DNA of 64,000 nucleotides from Stachybotrys elegans. Its lineage: Eukaryota > Ascomycota > Sordariomycetes > Hypocreales > Stachybotryaceae. Of the stretch, positions 1 to 11,116 are shown piece after piece (positions within the stretch are counted from its first letter, which is position 1; every line of letters starts with the position of its first letter). A program made the translations under genes and the position numbers. Location: assembly GCA_020746835.1 (NCBI GenBank), contig JAGPNK010000017.1, positions 248,001 to 312,000 on the forward strand. Reading direction: 5' to 3'. The notes below the pieces were generated by a model. The model was not told the DNA's origin, did not search any database, and was given only the letters and a program-made list of their open reading frames with translations.

Positions 1-1409
1 GGTTTGGTCGGTACATGGGTGAAGCCCAAGCCTTCGACGCAACTGACCAACTGTCAAAATGTCGCCAAGTGAAGTAATCGTATGGCCCTGTCCACTCCCG
101 TCCGTGTATGGAATGGCGCCCAGTCCTAAGTCGTTCACGGTATTGACGCTGACGCGAGTATCAGAATACCGAAGGGTAGGTCTCAGAGACCCGACAGGAG
201 GGTCCGGTGTGGGTGAAAGCCGGCCGTCGATACCATCATGCATGGCTTCTGTGTTGGTCCTTGTTGCGTGGATGGATTCGAAGAATGACACAGGATTCGA
301 CGCCCGTTAGCCGAAAGTGGCCGAGGCGGATTTGGTGACCCAAGTCTTGGGTAAATGTATGTGTTCTTAACACTGTAAGACAAGATGAACAAACAGTGCA
401 GTTGGTGATCCACGTAGAGTGAAGTGAGCTTGGTTAAGCCAATTATTGCAGTGTATGCTCCATAGCCTCTCCTTATGTATCCAGTAAGAGCTCAACAGGT
501 CCGCATTTGGGGTATATAGGTGCCAGGTAAGTAACAAAGAAGTCGAAGTGCCTTGCGTTGACTCCGTCTTCTCTGCAGGAAATTGGTCGTACAGGGGATG
601 AAGGAGGGGGGCCAGTGGCTGCATCCTGCGCCTCAGGTGGCCTTGCTCCAGCCGCCGTCCCTTACATGCAAAGGGCCATCATTGGTCGCCTGATGGCTAT
701 GGTGACAGTGAAATCCCATTTTGTTGGTCACATGGGGGCTGTGGAGGCTCTATCGAGCAGCTGAGACAGGGGTGGTCGACAGTTTGGGCCATGGCCTTCA
801 GTTCAGCAGAGCCTGATTTCACTCTGCCGTTTACACCGCCTCTCTTGAGGGCTTTCACTGATCAAGCCTGATCTTGCAAAACGACAGCGTGCCAGAGCCT
901 TGGATTCATCAGCTGGGAATGCCGTCATGCGAACTCTTCCGTGTTCCCTCGGAGTGTGTCATGCGGCCATTGCATTGTTGGACAGTAAGGCAGCCTTGTC
1001 CTACACCGAACTCGTATTTTTGGAACCTGAGAGTGGCCCCCAGTATCGAAACGCGAAATGGTTTGAGACAAGTGTCAAAAAGGGGGGGGGCGGCTGAGTG
1101 CCCAAGGATACACCGTCCTTTGGTGCCTTGCCGTTGGGAAAGGGATTTATTTGGGCGGGATGACGACCTTTTTCCACTTTGCCGCCCTCCCCCCAAAACG
1201 CCCCAGGCACACTGGCTCACTGAAAGGGGGCGAGCACCCAATCATGTGGCAGTGAATCACAAAAGCACCGATTCTTGCGCGGATACAACTGCCCTGCCCA
1301 CCCATTTTCTGGACTTAAGCTTTCCACTTGACAACGAACACACACCTTACAACTGCGCCTAATCCAACTACGCTTTGTGAGCCAATCGACATAATTCATC
1401 ATTTGCGTC
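1..1409. other. gene-poor left flank
   Basis: No reading frame here has recognisable family content or a convincing intron model. The only notable local feature is a G run near 1081-1090. It may hold the upstream region of the small candidate gene that starts at 1410. Confidence 0.4.
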
Positions 1410-1826
1410 ATGGCATATAACGACTTGGGGTTTGGCCAAAAAGTACACAAGGACTTGGAGCTTGTGCGAAAGGACTGCCGTGTGTCTGTCCTCACCGCCT
1501 ACCCGCATAGCTACAAACCGCGTGACCTCTCCAACGCCCTCCTTGCTTATTTCCATGGGAACGAGTTTGAGATATGGTTATCTGGGAATATCTACCTTAT
1601 CTACATTGATGCGGATGCATACAATAACTGCCAGGTCAGTGCAATCCCCAGCTTGGAGCGAGTAACATGTCCCTTACAAAGAATGCAGGGCCCGCGGCAG
1701 CAGACCAAGCCAAACGAGATATCCGGCGACTCATGTAAAAAGACCTTCGACCACGATCGCAAGCGACAGATCGATGATGCAAAAATGGCTCAGAAGCTGT
1801 TGAGGGAACGACCGCTAGATGGATAA
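1410..1826 (+). CDS. small hypothetical protein (weak)
   Basis: An open frame starts with ATG at 1410. The first 75 codons look protein-like and end at a possible donor (GTCAGT at 1635). The following 50 or so bases hold a TAAC branch-like site and two possible acceptors (AAAG at 1681 and GCAG at about 1687). The second acceptor keeps the long frame to the stop at 1826, because the removed piece is a multiple of three. The first acceptor gives a shorter tail that ends near 1737. No family is recognised and no signal peptide or membrane segment is seen. It could be a short orphan gene or a chance frame. Confidence 0.3.
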   Translation: MAYNDLGFGQKVHKDLELVRKDCRVSVLTAYPHSYKPRDLSNALLAYFHGNEFEIWLSGNIYLIYIDADAYNNCQVSAIPSLERVTCPLQRMQGPRQQTKPNEISGDSCKKTFDHDRKRQIDDAKMAQKLLRERPLDG

Positions 1827-2085
1827 GGGAACAATGGCGCCGCCAGACCATCTGGCAACAGCCTGCAGGGCGCATTATGATGTTATGCCTTTTCTTGCGT
1901 GATTTGATGGCGAGTTAGCGATATTGGGAGTCATATGGTATAGACTAGGAAGAACTGAGATTGATATCGTAGACATTATTAACCTCAATGGCCCAGCATC
2001 TGCCCTGGACTTCGGCAGAAGCGCCTTTGACCCTAGCTCAAAGTGCCCGATGGACTGTTTCTTGCCACGTGAGTAAGTCCAGACT

Positions 2086-5000
2086 TCATCTAATCTCCAC
2101 CCAGGATCCTCCGTCTTCTATGTCTTTCTCTTTGAGGGATGCAACGCCCGCTCGAAAGTATGTCAGGGGCTCTGAGGTAATCCCAAACGTAGAGATGATC
2201 AGAGCATGGACTTGGATGTTCTCATCGGCGTGTTGCCTCTTATCGCGCCCAATGATAACACACCGAAGCTCATCCAAGTCAACGTCCTCTTCTGTATCCA
2301 AATGGATGATGGGCTTCATCTCGACGCGTGGTATCCTAAGCCTCCTAGCCAGACCCCATAAAACAGTCCGGTCTGGCTTCGAGATCGAAGGTTTGTCTGC
2401 GTCAGTCACCTGTTTCTGGTCGAAGGGACTGATAAACTCTTCCTTTGCCCAGTTGATCTGCTCGAATTCCAAGTCCATGTAGCGAATTGGCCCTTCTTTG
2501 GACAACCAGGACCAAGTGGGCACATATCTACCCTCAGGCTGCTGGATACGTCTCATCCCTCGAATATGACCGCTCCTCCACAAGAGACCCCTGGGAAAAT
2601 AAATAGCGAAGAAGCCGTAGGCTGCTTGGGACTTGAACGCTCGTGCCAGTCGTTTCTGCAGACCTAGGATAGCCACGGCACGATCTGACCACCTAGTAAA
2701 GGCTAGGGTCGAATATCTTTCATACAGATCTTGGATCAAGATCTGTCTCCCATCCCGATAGTAAGCAAGAGCAGTACTGGGGAAATTGGAGTCTCCCAGG
2801 AAGGCGGCTTTGGAGCTAGGAAACAAGAGTTAGTCGCTCACTTGCCAGCATGACTGGATCACATACTTTTGGATGTGGGCAAGAGTCTCGCAGTAGACGC
2901 CCGAGCTGCACTCCCAGTATATCTGCGTGGAAGTGTAGTGAATAGATCGGCGGGACAATGCTCTCTCTTGAAGCACCCAGCCTCGGCTATTGAGTACACT
3001 GATCTCAACGTCTTGTGGGAAGTCATCGATTGCACGACACACGTAGAGGGTCCCACGATCGGCTGTATCTATCTGAACGCACGATCGAGGGTCTCTATGA
3101 GTCAAGAACCCAGCCGAGGATGTCTCGGCGGAGCTCGCTGTAATTGTGCAATAGGCAGCGCTGAAGACGTCTCCCATTTTCCGTGCTTCACTCTCCCACT
3201 CAACCAGGTCCTCTTGTATGATACATACAGAATCAATCCATATGTATTCTATGTCGAGTTTCCGTGCCAAGGTAATGGCATCGCGGAATGTTCGAGGGAG
3301 GACGTCAATAGAGATTGAAGTCTGCAGTTTCTCAATGTTGGCTTTGGTAGTTTTAAATACCTCGCCCTTTTCTGTAGAACCCCAGCAGTGACTCAGTACC
3401 ACATATTTGTACGTCTCGTTTTCGTTGCACATGACAAGCCGCATGGGCTCTGTAACCCGGATCAGACGTGTCGGCGTAGCAAGCTTCTCCTCATCTTGGG
3501 GACAACATGAGCTGTGAGTTGAATCGCAGATTTTCAACCACTCTTTCAGCAGCGTGAGCTGCTCCAGACTTCCTGGTTCTGGTAGAATTGGCAATCCGAG
3601 TTGCCCCGTAACTGGCCCTCGTTGTCCTAAACGATTTTAGGAAACGTCTTGAACCAAAATGCGATGTCTTAATAGCAGCCATTCCACTCACCTGGTTCAA
3701 CGTACACTGAGAGTAGATCTGGGCCATGCAGTAGTCCTACAGAGTTCACTGTCTCTCGAAGATCGACAATGCGTGACCCTATATTTAGTTGCTTGATCGC
3801 CATGAACAAAAGTCCACATAGATCGCACTCCTGGGAACGTGCTTCGAGCTGTGATCTGAGTAGTTGGGCCTGAAATAGTCTAGAAGACCCATTAGTGATT
3901 TCGTGGTGAGCCTGGCATACGTTTTGCTCTTTTCTCGGGGGTTTAATATGTTCCCATCCCAGCCGGTCAATTATTCGAGCCGCTGACCCGTCTTCCGGGG
4001 CCGGCTCCCAATCATTGTTTAAACCTTTGGATTGCTGCTTAGATTTCAGCAGGTGGTGACCATGAGAATGGGCTAACACTAACAGACTGCTCTCAATTAG
4101 TAGCTGATGCGTTACTAGGTCATCCTCTTGTGTCTGCCACTTACAATCTAATTCACGGTTAGCATCTAAATTTTCAACGGAGATCGACTTGGCTCATCTT
4201 ACGTTCTTTCATGAGATGGGCATTTAGGTTAGCCACCAGGACTAGTAGAATGCTATCGTTAACTCACATACTGACGGACTGTTAATTTCCTATCATTCTC
4301 TTGGTATCGTGGCTTGCTTACTTCTTGATGATAGACAATTGTAGAGGGCTCGAGAGTCTGAGAAATTAATGACGACCCATTGATGGAGAACCCATTGATG
4401 GAGAGTTGTGGTACACGCATCGTCAAGTCTGAGCCGTCTGCTGCTGGTAAAGGACGGGGATTTCTAGGCACATCCGACCTGGGTGGCTCGGCGAGACTAC
4501 CGCCTTCTTCATAAACATGTCCTCCAAGGAATGGGTGTGAGCGTTTGAGAGCTTCGTCGCTGATATATGAAGGATCGCTGCATCTTTCATAGATGAGCTC
4601 GATCATCTTGCTGACCTCTTCCGCCGTTGCACGAGGGTGGATGGATACTTGAGGTGTCCGTTTGACGGGAATCACTAGCATCTCGGTCGTGACTATGTTC
4701 AGTAGCTCGCTGTAAGCGCTGCAGGGTGTTGTCGCCGTCGTTTTTGTCTTTAAGGCGTTCATCCACCTGACGACTTCCGGGTCCAGTGCGTACTCCATTT
4801 CACGCGCTGATATCCTCGTCCAGAAGTAACGCTTGGTATTCTCACGGAAGATTTTCAAGTTGTTGTATCCATAGCACAGCCAGATCAGCAGCTCCAAAAT
4901 GGTGCAACCCAGTGACCAGATATCATAGGCGCGGGATCGTGAACCCGGCTTCTTTTTCAGCTCTTCTTCCTCTGGCGGCTCATATCGTGGAGTTCCAGAT

Positions 5001-6379
5001 GGTGTTGCAGTGTGGATGTCGTTGTTGAGTCGAACGTCTGTGCTTTCCTCCTTCTCGTGAAATGTAGCAAGGCCCAGGTCGGCTATCTGCAAGGTTCCTC
5101 GATTGCCCGGGCTCGTAAACCAGAGAATGTTCTCCGGCTTCAAATCGCCATGCCGGCAGTTGTGTTCGTGCAGATAAAGAATGGCTGAGCATAGGCCGGA
5201 AAGTTGCTCAAATATCCACCTGGCATCTTCCCTTTCCAGGGCCTTCTGCGGCTTGTACTCCTTCCAATAGCGAGCCAGGTGCCCACCCGCTGCCCAGGGG
5301 AACATTAGGCAGCGTTGAGAGTTGATGCTATAGGCTGCGATTGGAGTGATAAGGTGCTTACCCGCTGTTGGCAAGATGGCAATCTGCTCCAGGTTCGCAG
5401 CCTCTTTGATCGCTATTCCCCAGTGATCTGTAGGATTCATAGCCTCCTTAACGGCGACGACAACACCTGAGCCATCTTTGTTCATGGATAGAAGGCCCAA
5501 GCTTTCCAGCTCTCCCATCATGTTTGAATCGATGTGTGCCCGGTGGACAATGTGCTTCTTCACTTCCCCAAAAAATCCGTTGCGGACATCCTCAGACGAA
5601 TCATCGTGGTCCGGAAGAAATGGCAGGATTTGATCATGGCAGAAACTGAAGCGGAATTCTTTATCTTTGCCAAAAACTGGGGCCTTGACAGACTTCCAGA
5701 AATAGTCAAACATATGACCATCATTCCTTTCCCAGTCTTCAGATAGGAGAATGTTGCGCTCGCCGGGTTTTCCTTCGATGCAAAATCGTTTCCTGCCCGT
5801 GCTGATGTATGGCTTAATCTTGACAGGCAGCGAGGAGTCGACGATACCAGCATCCCTGAAATCATGCATGAGGCAAGGCTTCCCTGGGCCCAATAGGACA
5901 ATGAGAAAGATCCGTGCCGCTCGACGTAGCACAAAGTCGACTAAGTCGTCTGTGATTTGGACGTCCTTCTCGGCAAATGTTCCTCTTATCCCTTTGAGTG
6001 TGCGAAGGTGCAGGCTATGTATACAACCCACATACCCCTCAATTTAGGTCGGTACAAGAAGCAACTTTGATCCCTTCTTTATGCAATTACTGTATAATGT
6101 AGTTATATGTATCCTGCAGGACTTTAGGGACTTCTATCATAGCCTAATTTCTTAAGAAACCAAAGTCACTATTTTTTTCCGCATTTTTATTGGCCAAAAA
6201 CCCTGTCTGTGACATGGCCTGCACCTTATCACACTCAAAGGGATAACCTCATTCGTGACAAAGTATGGGATGCAATCTTCTGGCAAAAACAAGTTTCCGT
6301 ACTGGTTTTCTTGCATGCGATCGTTGACGTCGTCAGTGAGCTTGTCAAAGCTTTCGTAGCGGTAATTTCCGGATGCCAT
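2086..6379 (-). CDS. candidate protein kinase-HET domain fusion protein
   Basis: Proposed exons are 6379-6235, 5991-4272, (4205-4203, 4147-4145), 4086-3692, 3626-2867 and 2815-2086; they sum to an in-frame protein of about 1,251 aa. Residues about 205-470 form a protein-kinase-like domain: the beta3 lysine is in VAVKE, the catalytic loop is HGDLKPEN (HGD replaces HRD), the metal site is DLG (replacing DFG) and the APE position reads PPE. A CxxC motif (CDLCG) precedes the HET domain at about 828-960, which shows YVVLSHCWG and YIWIDSVCI. HET domains trigger allorecognition cell death in fungi. The GTG frame start at 6031 is not a real start; ATG 6379 is chosen because it adds the expected N-terminal segment. 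The kinase-HET join rests on splicing across 4087-4271, so two adjacent genes remain possible. The last two introns are canonical. Confidence 0.6.
4087..4271 (-). other. chain of three intron-like units
   Basis: Read on the minus strand, three complete intron signatures follow one another: 4271-4206 (GTATGT, GCTAAC, AAAG), 4202-4148 (GTAAGA, GCTAAC, TTAG) and 4144-4087 (GTAAGT, CTAAT, GCAG). They are separated by only three bases each (4205-4203 and 4147-4145). Removing all three, or the whole block as one 185-nt intron, both keep the kinase and HET frames joined. Which splice form is used cannot be decided from sequence. Confidence 0.55.
5986..6015 (+). repeat. terminal inverted repeat, left copy
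   Basis: Begins TTATCCCTTTGAGTGTG and ends AAGGTGCAGGC. It differs from the reverse complement of 6217-6246 only at two adjacent bases (CG versus AT). Confidence 0.75.
6217..6246 (-). repeat. terminal inverted repeat, right copy
   Basis: Reverse complement partner of 5986-6015. It is followed directly by CCTC, the second copy of the presumed target-site duplication. Confidence 0.75.
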
Positions 6380-7158
6380 GATTGCACTGGCCCTGATTGT
6401 CAGCAGCCAAGCTGGTATCGCATTGCCGTACGCCACTTACCTGTATTGCAGTGCACCGCTCTTGGTGGTGGTAACCTAAGGCAAGACCTTTGCCGCGCGA
6501 GAGGTTGTATTTCCCAATTGCTTGGATGGGGGCGAAAAGGAGAGAGACAGATTAGATGGAGAGAAATGGCAGTGCTTGTTGAGTGGGAGGCCATGTGAGC
6601 GAGCATGGACTCAGCGCCATGACCTTTTTGCAGAGCCTCATTCGGATTCCCAGCCTCGGTAAGGAAGTCATGCCTTATCAGGAATGTCCTTGCGAGAAGG
6701 CGTCCGGCCGCGCGCCGTTATCTTGCCTGAAAAGGAGCACGCCGCAGACAACTCATCAACACTTTGCTTGAATAGGGATAGGCATGAAGCTCAACGCATT
6801 GAGTTGCACTTCTGCCTACTGTTCTTCATGCACTGCCAAGCATTACCTCCTTATCATTGTCCATATTAGGGCAGAAGAGAGTCTTGCCGGCCGGCAGCTT
6901 GGCTTGGGGCCTGATAAGCCGTAATCACAGGGGGTGGGTAGACAGTCGACCAGATGGTACATTATGGTAGCGTCATCCATAAATTTGAGGCTGACCTTCA
7001 AGCCTGCTTGGGCGCAGCAGACCTCATCCCCGTCATGTGTTCCTACCCAGCCTCAACGCTCAGGTGAACGGTAGATTGTCCCGTGACGGAAAGACATATA
7101 AAGCATCGCCGCCTCTCTTGTGCAAAGCCTGCCCCCTCCTGTCCTGTAGATTATCATT
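6380..7158. promoter_or_regulatory. divergent intergenic region, kinase-HET / DUF6594
   Basis: It lies between the divergent starts of the kinase-HET gene and the DUF6594 gene. On the minus strand a good donor (GTAAGT, CAG before it, near 6440) and an acceptor near 6400 suggest an intron in the 5' leader of the kinase-HET transcript. No coding sequence is supported. Confidence 0.4.
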
Positions 7159-8000
7159 ATGGGTGGAACAGTTCAACTTGATGGGGAGAAAGAACGGGAT
7201 AAGGCTCTCGATGGGCTAGCCTCTCTCCCGTATCTGGAACGGCTAAGTTGTTTTATACGTGGATCGACCAAGCACTGGGTAGCCGGAGGTGTCAGTGTCC
7301 TGGACTTCCGCCCTCTGTTTTCAGTCACTATTCACCATCTACAACGACAGTTGGCTGAAGCAATCCAAGAGATAGACAAGACAGATCTGTCAAACGAGAG
7401 GCTGTGTGAGATCGGAAACACAGTTCACCGTTACAGTGAGCTCTGGGGTTTCTTTGAGTCTTCGCGTGTTAATATCGCTCAGCAAATGCCCTACGGGACT
7501 TCGAGTTTATTCATTCAAACCGCTGGAACACATATTTTGTCAAAGATATTGCTGCCTCCCGGCTCGATGACGGGCCCGGTTCCAGGTTGCAGGCCGCACT
7601 GCTTTCCGAGCTGAACTTACAGAGTCATGACCTGCACCGAAGCCTTTTCCGAGACTCTGATCTCCTGGGGTCGTTTAACCCTCGATTGCTGCAGCACAGT
7701 ACAACTATCAGCCAGAGCTTGGCCACAGGACGAGCCATGACTGTGGAGAAGGAGGAGAGGCGGTTGCATATCCACATGATGTGGCGGCGCTTCGGATTCG
7801 CTGTCGTTGGCGGGCTAATTATAATCGTGCCCATGCTTATTTTGATGAACGGAATTGCCACGGTAAAGAGTCAAGCTGTCATATCGGTGTCTATCTTTCT
7901 CTTTGCCGGGGGTGTCGCTGTCTTATCCAGTTCAGGGCCTGAGAATCTTCTTGTGGCTACTGCTGCGTATTCTGCAGTTCTTGTAACGTTCTTCAGATGA
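7159..8000 (+). pseudogene. DUF6594 membrane protein, frameshifted
   Basis: The first frame, from ATG 7159, carries the N-terminal pattern of fungal DUF6594 proteins (GLASLPYLERLSCFIRGS) and a helical middle (HRYSELWGFFES). At about 7534 the family-like sequence jumps to another frame without usable splice sites: a His codon at 7531-7533 is followed by two bases where a full codon is expected. The new frame then continues (DIAASRLDDGPGSRLQAALL) to a C-terminus with two or three hydrophobic helices at about 7790-8000, typical of the family. One lost base explains the break, so it is either a young pseudogene or a sequencing error. Its function is unknown. It is divergent from the kinase-HET gene. 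Confidence 0.6.
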
Positions 8001-8999
8001 TGGGCATGTGGGTAATCACCTCATCTGCCATGGGCTGACGAGTGATGAAGGGGAGGTCCTGAATCGGCGTTGAGATCGAGAGAGAGACGTCTTGGGGGTT
8101 GTGAAGAATTGCAAGCATATAGTGGCTAGACGCACACTGCTTCAAGACGGTATTAGGGAAGGGGTACAGGCCTGCGCATACATTCTTTTCTATTTCTACT
8201 CCCTTTTCTGTGCCATTTCTTAATGTACCACACGTGAACCATTTATAGATCACGCACCACCCATCCTAGTTCCTTGCGGTCAAACTTTGCGAGGAAGACC
8301 CATATCCATTTTCTCACATGGCACGACAGCACCCCAGAGTAGCCCATTGCACTTGGTCACATACACAATACTCTCTGGTAGACGGTGCAAATCACAGCCA
8401 CCCATGGCTCGGCCATTCGGCCAGTCGCTACCCTGTACACTTGAGATGACCTCGTTGTTACATCTCTCTAGCTTGCGACTGCATTGGTTTCCGGGGCACT
8501 AGGAACCACCCCTAATTACTGCTTCCCCCTCGGACTGTATATCTCTTTTCATTATCATGCTCTCTGACAGGGGATTACCGTTGGTCTACTCCGTGAGGTT
8601 CTCACTCTATCCACAGGGGTCTTGCCAAGAGCAGCAAAGGCCGAATCGGTGTCTAGTAGGGCCATCGGGCGTCAGCAAGTGGAGCATGCAGCTTGGAGGA
8701 CCAGGTTAAGCGAGCTTAGCGGCCGATATCAGACGAATCAGAGCCTACGTGGTTGGTTGCGATTCACTTTTTGGGGAGGGATTGCCGGGCCATGCCTCAA
8801 GCCGGGGCATACCTAACTGTTGGTTACATGTCCAGGCTTGGTACCCGAAATAGCAGAAGTTGTTACTGTGTTGCTAAAGCTTGAGAGTATGCTCATCATC
8901 ATATAAATACCCCTTAGCCTCGCCTACAAACTGTATTGGTACACCTAACTCGTAGGAACTCTTTTGCATTTTGTCTTCATTCCCAATCGTCACCTCACC
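8001..8999. other. intergenic region upstream of GMC gene
   Basis: No coding sequence is supported. The last 100 bases hold a TATA-like box and a pyrimidine-rich leader typical of a fungal promoter for the GMC oxidoreductase gene. Confidence 0.5.
8902..8907 (+). promoter_or_regulatory. TATA box of GMC oxidoreductase gene
   Basis: TATAAA lies about 98 bases before the ATG at 9000, a normal distance for filamentous fungi. Confidence 0.5.
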
Positions 9000-11116
9000 A
9001 TGTGGCCCTTCAACTCGTATCCCGAACTGTCGCCCTCGCAAGTCGATGGCAAAGAATACGACTATATCATTGTCGGAGGTAAGACTACAGTTGTTTCGGT
9101 GCTTCTAGTTTTCTGCCTGCATTGCTAACATTTATACTCAAGGCGGGACTGCGGGCTGCTGTTTGGCATCACGTCTCTCCGAAGATCCTGATGTCACTGT
9201 TCTTGTCATCGAGAAAGGCCATGCCAAAGACAACTTTGTGTCCCGCGTGCCGCTTATATCACAAAACTTCTGGATGGGCGACCCTCTTCAAGTTCAAAGT
9301 GATCGCTGGACTGAGCCCCTTCCTGGTGCCGCTGCCGGCCGCACGAACCGCTACTGGACGGCTGAGGGATTGGGCGGTGCGTCGCGGATCAATGCCATGC
9401 TCTATACGCGTGGCATACCAGCCTGCTATGATGAGTGGGCTACTAGGTTTGGCCTCACAGACTGGGCATGGCCTTGTGTCGAACCCTCCTTCAAGAAGGT
9501 GGAAAACACCATAGCCCATCCCAATGCAAGCCACCGTGGTCACAGTGGTACGTTCGGTCTCAGTGTCGCTTTCACAGCATACAAAACAGTCTAGAGCATT
9601 CCCACTAACGGGGGCATCATCCGTTAGGACCAATGGCTATTAGCCAACCACCACAAGCTCTTGAATGGCCTACTTAGTATGCGTTCCTACTCGTTACGTT
9701 CCTCGCGTCTTCTAATTAGTCGTTAGCACACAGAAGATTGCAGAAAACCTGCAGCTTCCCGTCCAGCGAGACTGCAATAATCCCACAGGTGCCGCAATGG
9801 GACTCTTCTTCCTGGATATGACAATAGATGGCAGTGGGCGGCGTGCATCTGCATTCTCCTCTTTTCTCAACAAGTCCGTGGCCACTTCACGTAGAGATCG
9901 TCTTTCTATCTGCGCTGGTGCCGTTGTGTCTCATGTTGAGCTTAATGAGCAGGGTACTCAAGCACAGCTGGTGCATATCAAAGCCGCCGCAGCCCGTTCT
10001 GGTTCCGGTGATACTGCTGTCGTCAAGGTCAGGCGGGAGGTGATCATTTGCGCCGGCACGGTATGCTCACCCGGGATCCTTATGCGCAGTGGAATCGGGC
10101 CTGTTGACCAGCTGCGACGCCATGGCATATCCCTCCGCAAAGACCTTCCAGTCGGCAAACATCTCCAGGACCATATCGGGACGGCCGTGATGGTAGAGCC
10201 TCCGAAATCACAGACCTTGGGGGTGCTGGAGTCGGCATGGGCGATCTGGCATCTGCTCTTATGGGTCTTCTTTGGCACCGGACTCATGGGCGTCAGCTCA
10301 ACACCCCAATCTATCTTTGTCCGGACTTCGGCCATTGATGACAACATGGTTCCAGATACCCGCCTTGGTAACCTTGATGCTACGAAAGTCGATAACATTC
10401 CTGACCTCGAGATTATGCTGCAGCCGGTCAATAGCCTTGAGCGTGGCGGCGCTGGACGACACTTTTTCAGTTTTTTCCCAGCTCTCCTACGCCCACACTC
10501 GACCGGGCAAATTGAGCTTTCCAGCGAAAAGCCACTTGACCCGATGGCTCACCCGCGGATCCTGCATCCCTTTCTTGGGGATGAGCGCGATGTCGCCAAG
10601 GTTCGCCGCGGAGTTCGGTTCGCGATGCGGCTGGCCGATGATTTCGAGAAATCGGGTTTCCCATACCCAGCCCCTTTAGTGTTCGCCCCTGGGATGGACA
10701 AAAAGGTGCTGGAAGATTGGGAGTCAACACCGGGTGTGCCACCGAAAGGCCTTACCTTTGGCGTTGACGGAGGCGAAACAGAGACAAAGGAGCCAGTGCC
10801 CGAGGTGGTTGCTCAGGCACTTGGCCAGAAGTATGTGCCCAAGACATGGCGCACAGTGACAGATGACGAGATTGATGACTATGTGCGGCGGGTTGCTATG
10901 GTCTTGATGCATGCGACATCTACATGCCGCATGTCCAAGGAGGACGATGGCACTGGGGTCGTGGACCAGCAACTTCGTGTCCACGGCATCTCCAACTTGA
11001 GGATCGCCGACGCAAGTGTTTTTCCTGTTGTGCCAAGTTGCCACACCATGGCTCCGACAATTATGGTGGCTGAGCGATGTGCGGAGTTTATCAAGCAGAC
11101 ATGGCGGAAGAATTAG
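9000..11116 (+). CDS. GMC-family FAD oxidoreductase
   Basis: Exons 9000-9078, 9143-9547, 9628-9676 and 9727-11116 give about 640 aa, a usual GMC length. The first intron splits the N-terminal dinucleotide-binding motif (IIVGGGTAGC), and the family signature follows (YWTAEGLGGASRINAMLYTRG). The C-terminus has HATSTCRM, the VVD/LRVHGI segment and SCHTMAPTIM, giving a His/His pair at the usual His/His-or-Asn active site. Such enzymes oxidise primary alcohols, sugars or aryl alcohols with FAD and pass electrons to oxygen or another acceptor. No signal peptide is seen, so action inside the cell is likely. It is the first gene of the presumed metabolic cluster and is followed by an aldehyde dehydrogenase on the same strand, which suggests an alcohol-to-aldehyde-to-acid sequence. 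Substrate unknown. Confidence 0.88.

Larger units (their letters stand above)
5986..6246. mobile_element. MITE-like TIR element at an exon junction
   Basis: The left end (5986-6015) and right end (6217-6246) are inverted copies matching at 28 of 30 bases, and similarity continues a few bases inward. The element is flanked by CCTC at 5982-5985 and again at 6247-6250, as expected of a 4-bp target duplication. The interior of about 200 bp is AT-rich and non-coding. Size, ends and interior fit a miniature inverted-repeat transposable element. On the minus strand it separates the first and second coding exons of the kinase-HET gene. Candidate splice sites (GTGTG and CAAAG) lie inside the inverted repeats. 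Confidence 0.7.

Noticed and set aside
874..1362. Overlapping frames of 65-162 codons on both strands
   Set aside because: They share one stretch in several frames, lack family signal and have no convincing intron model.
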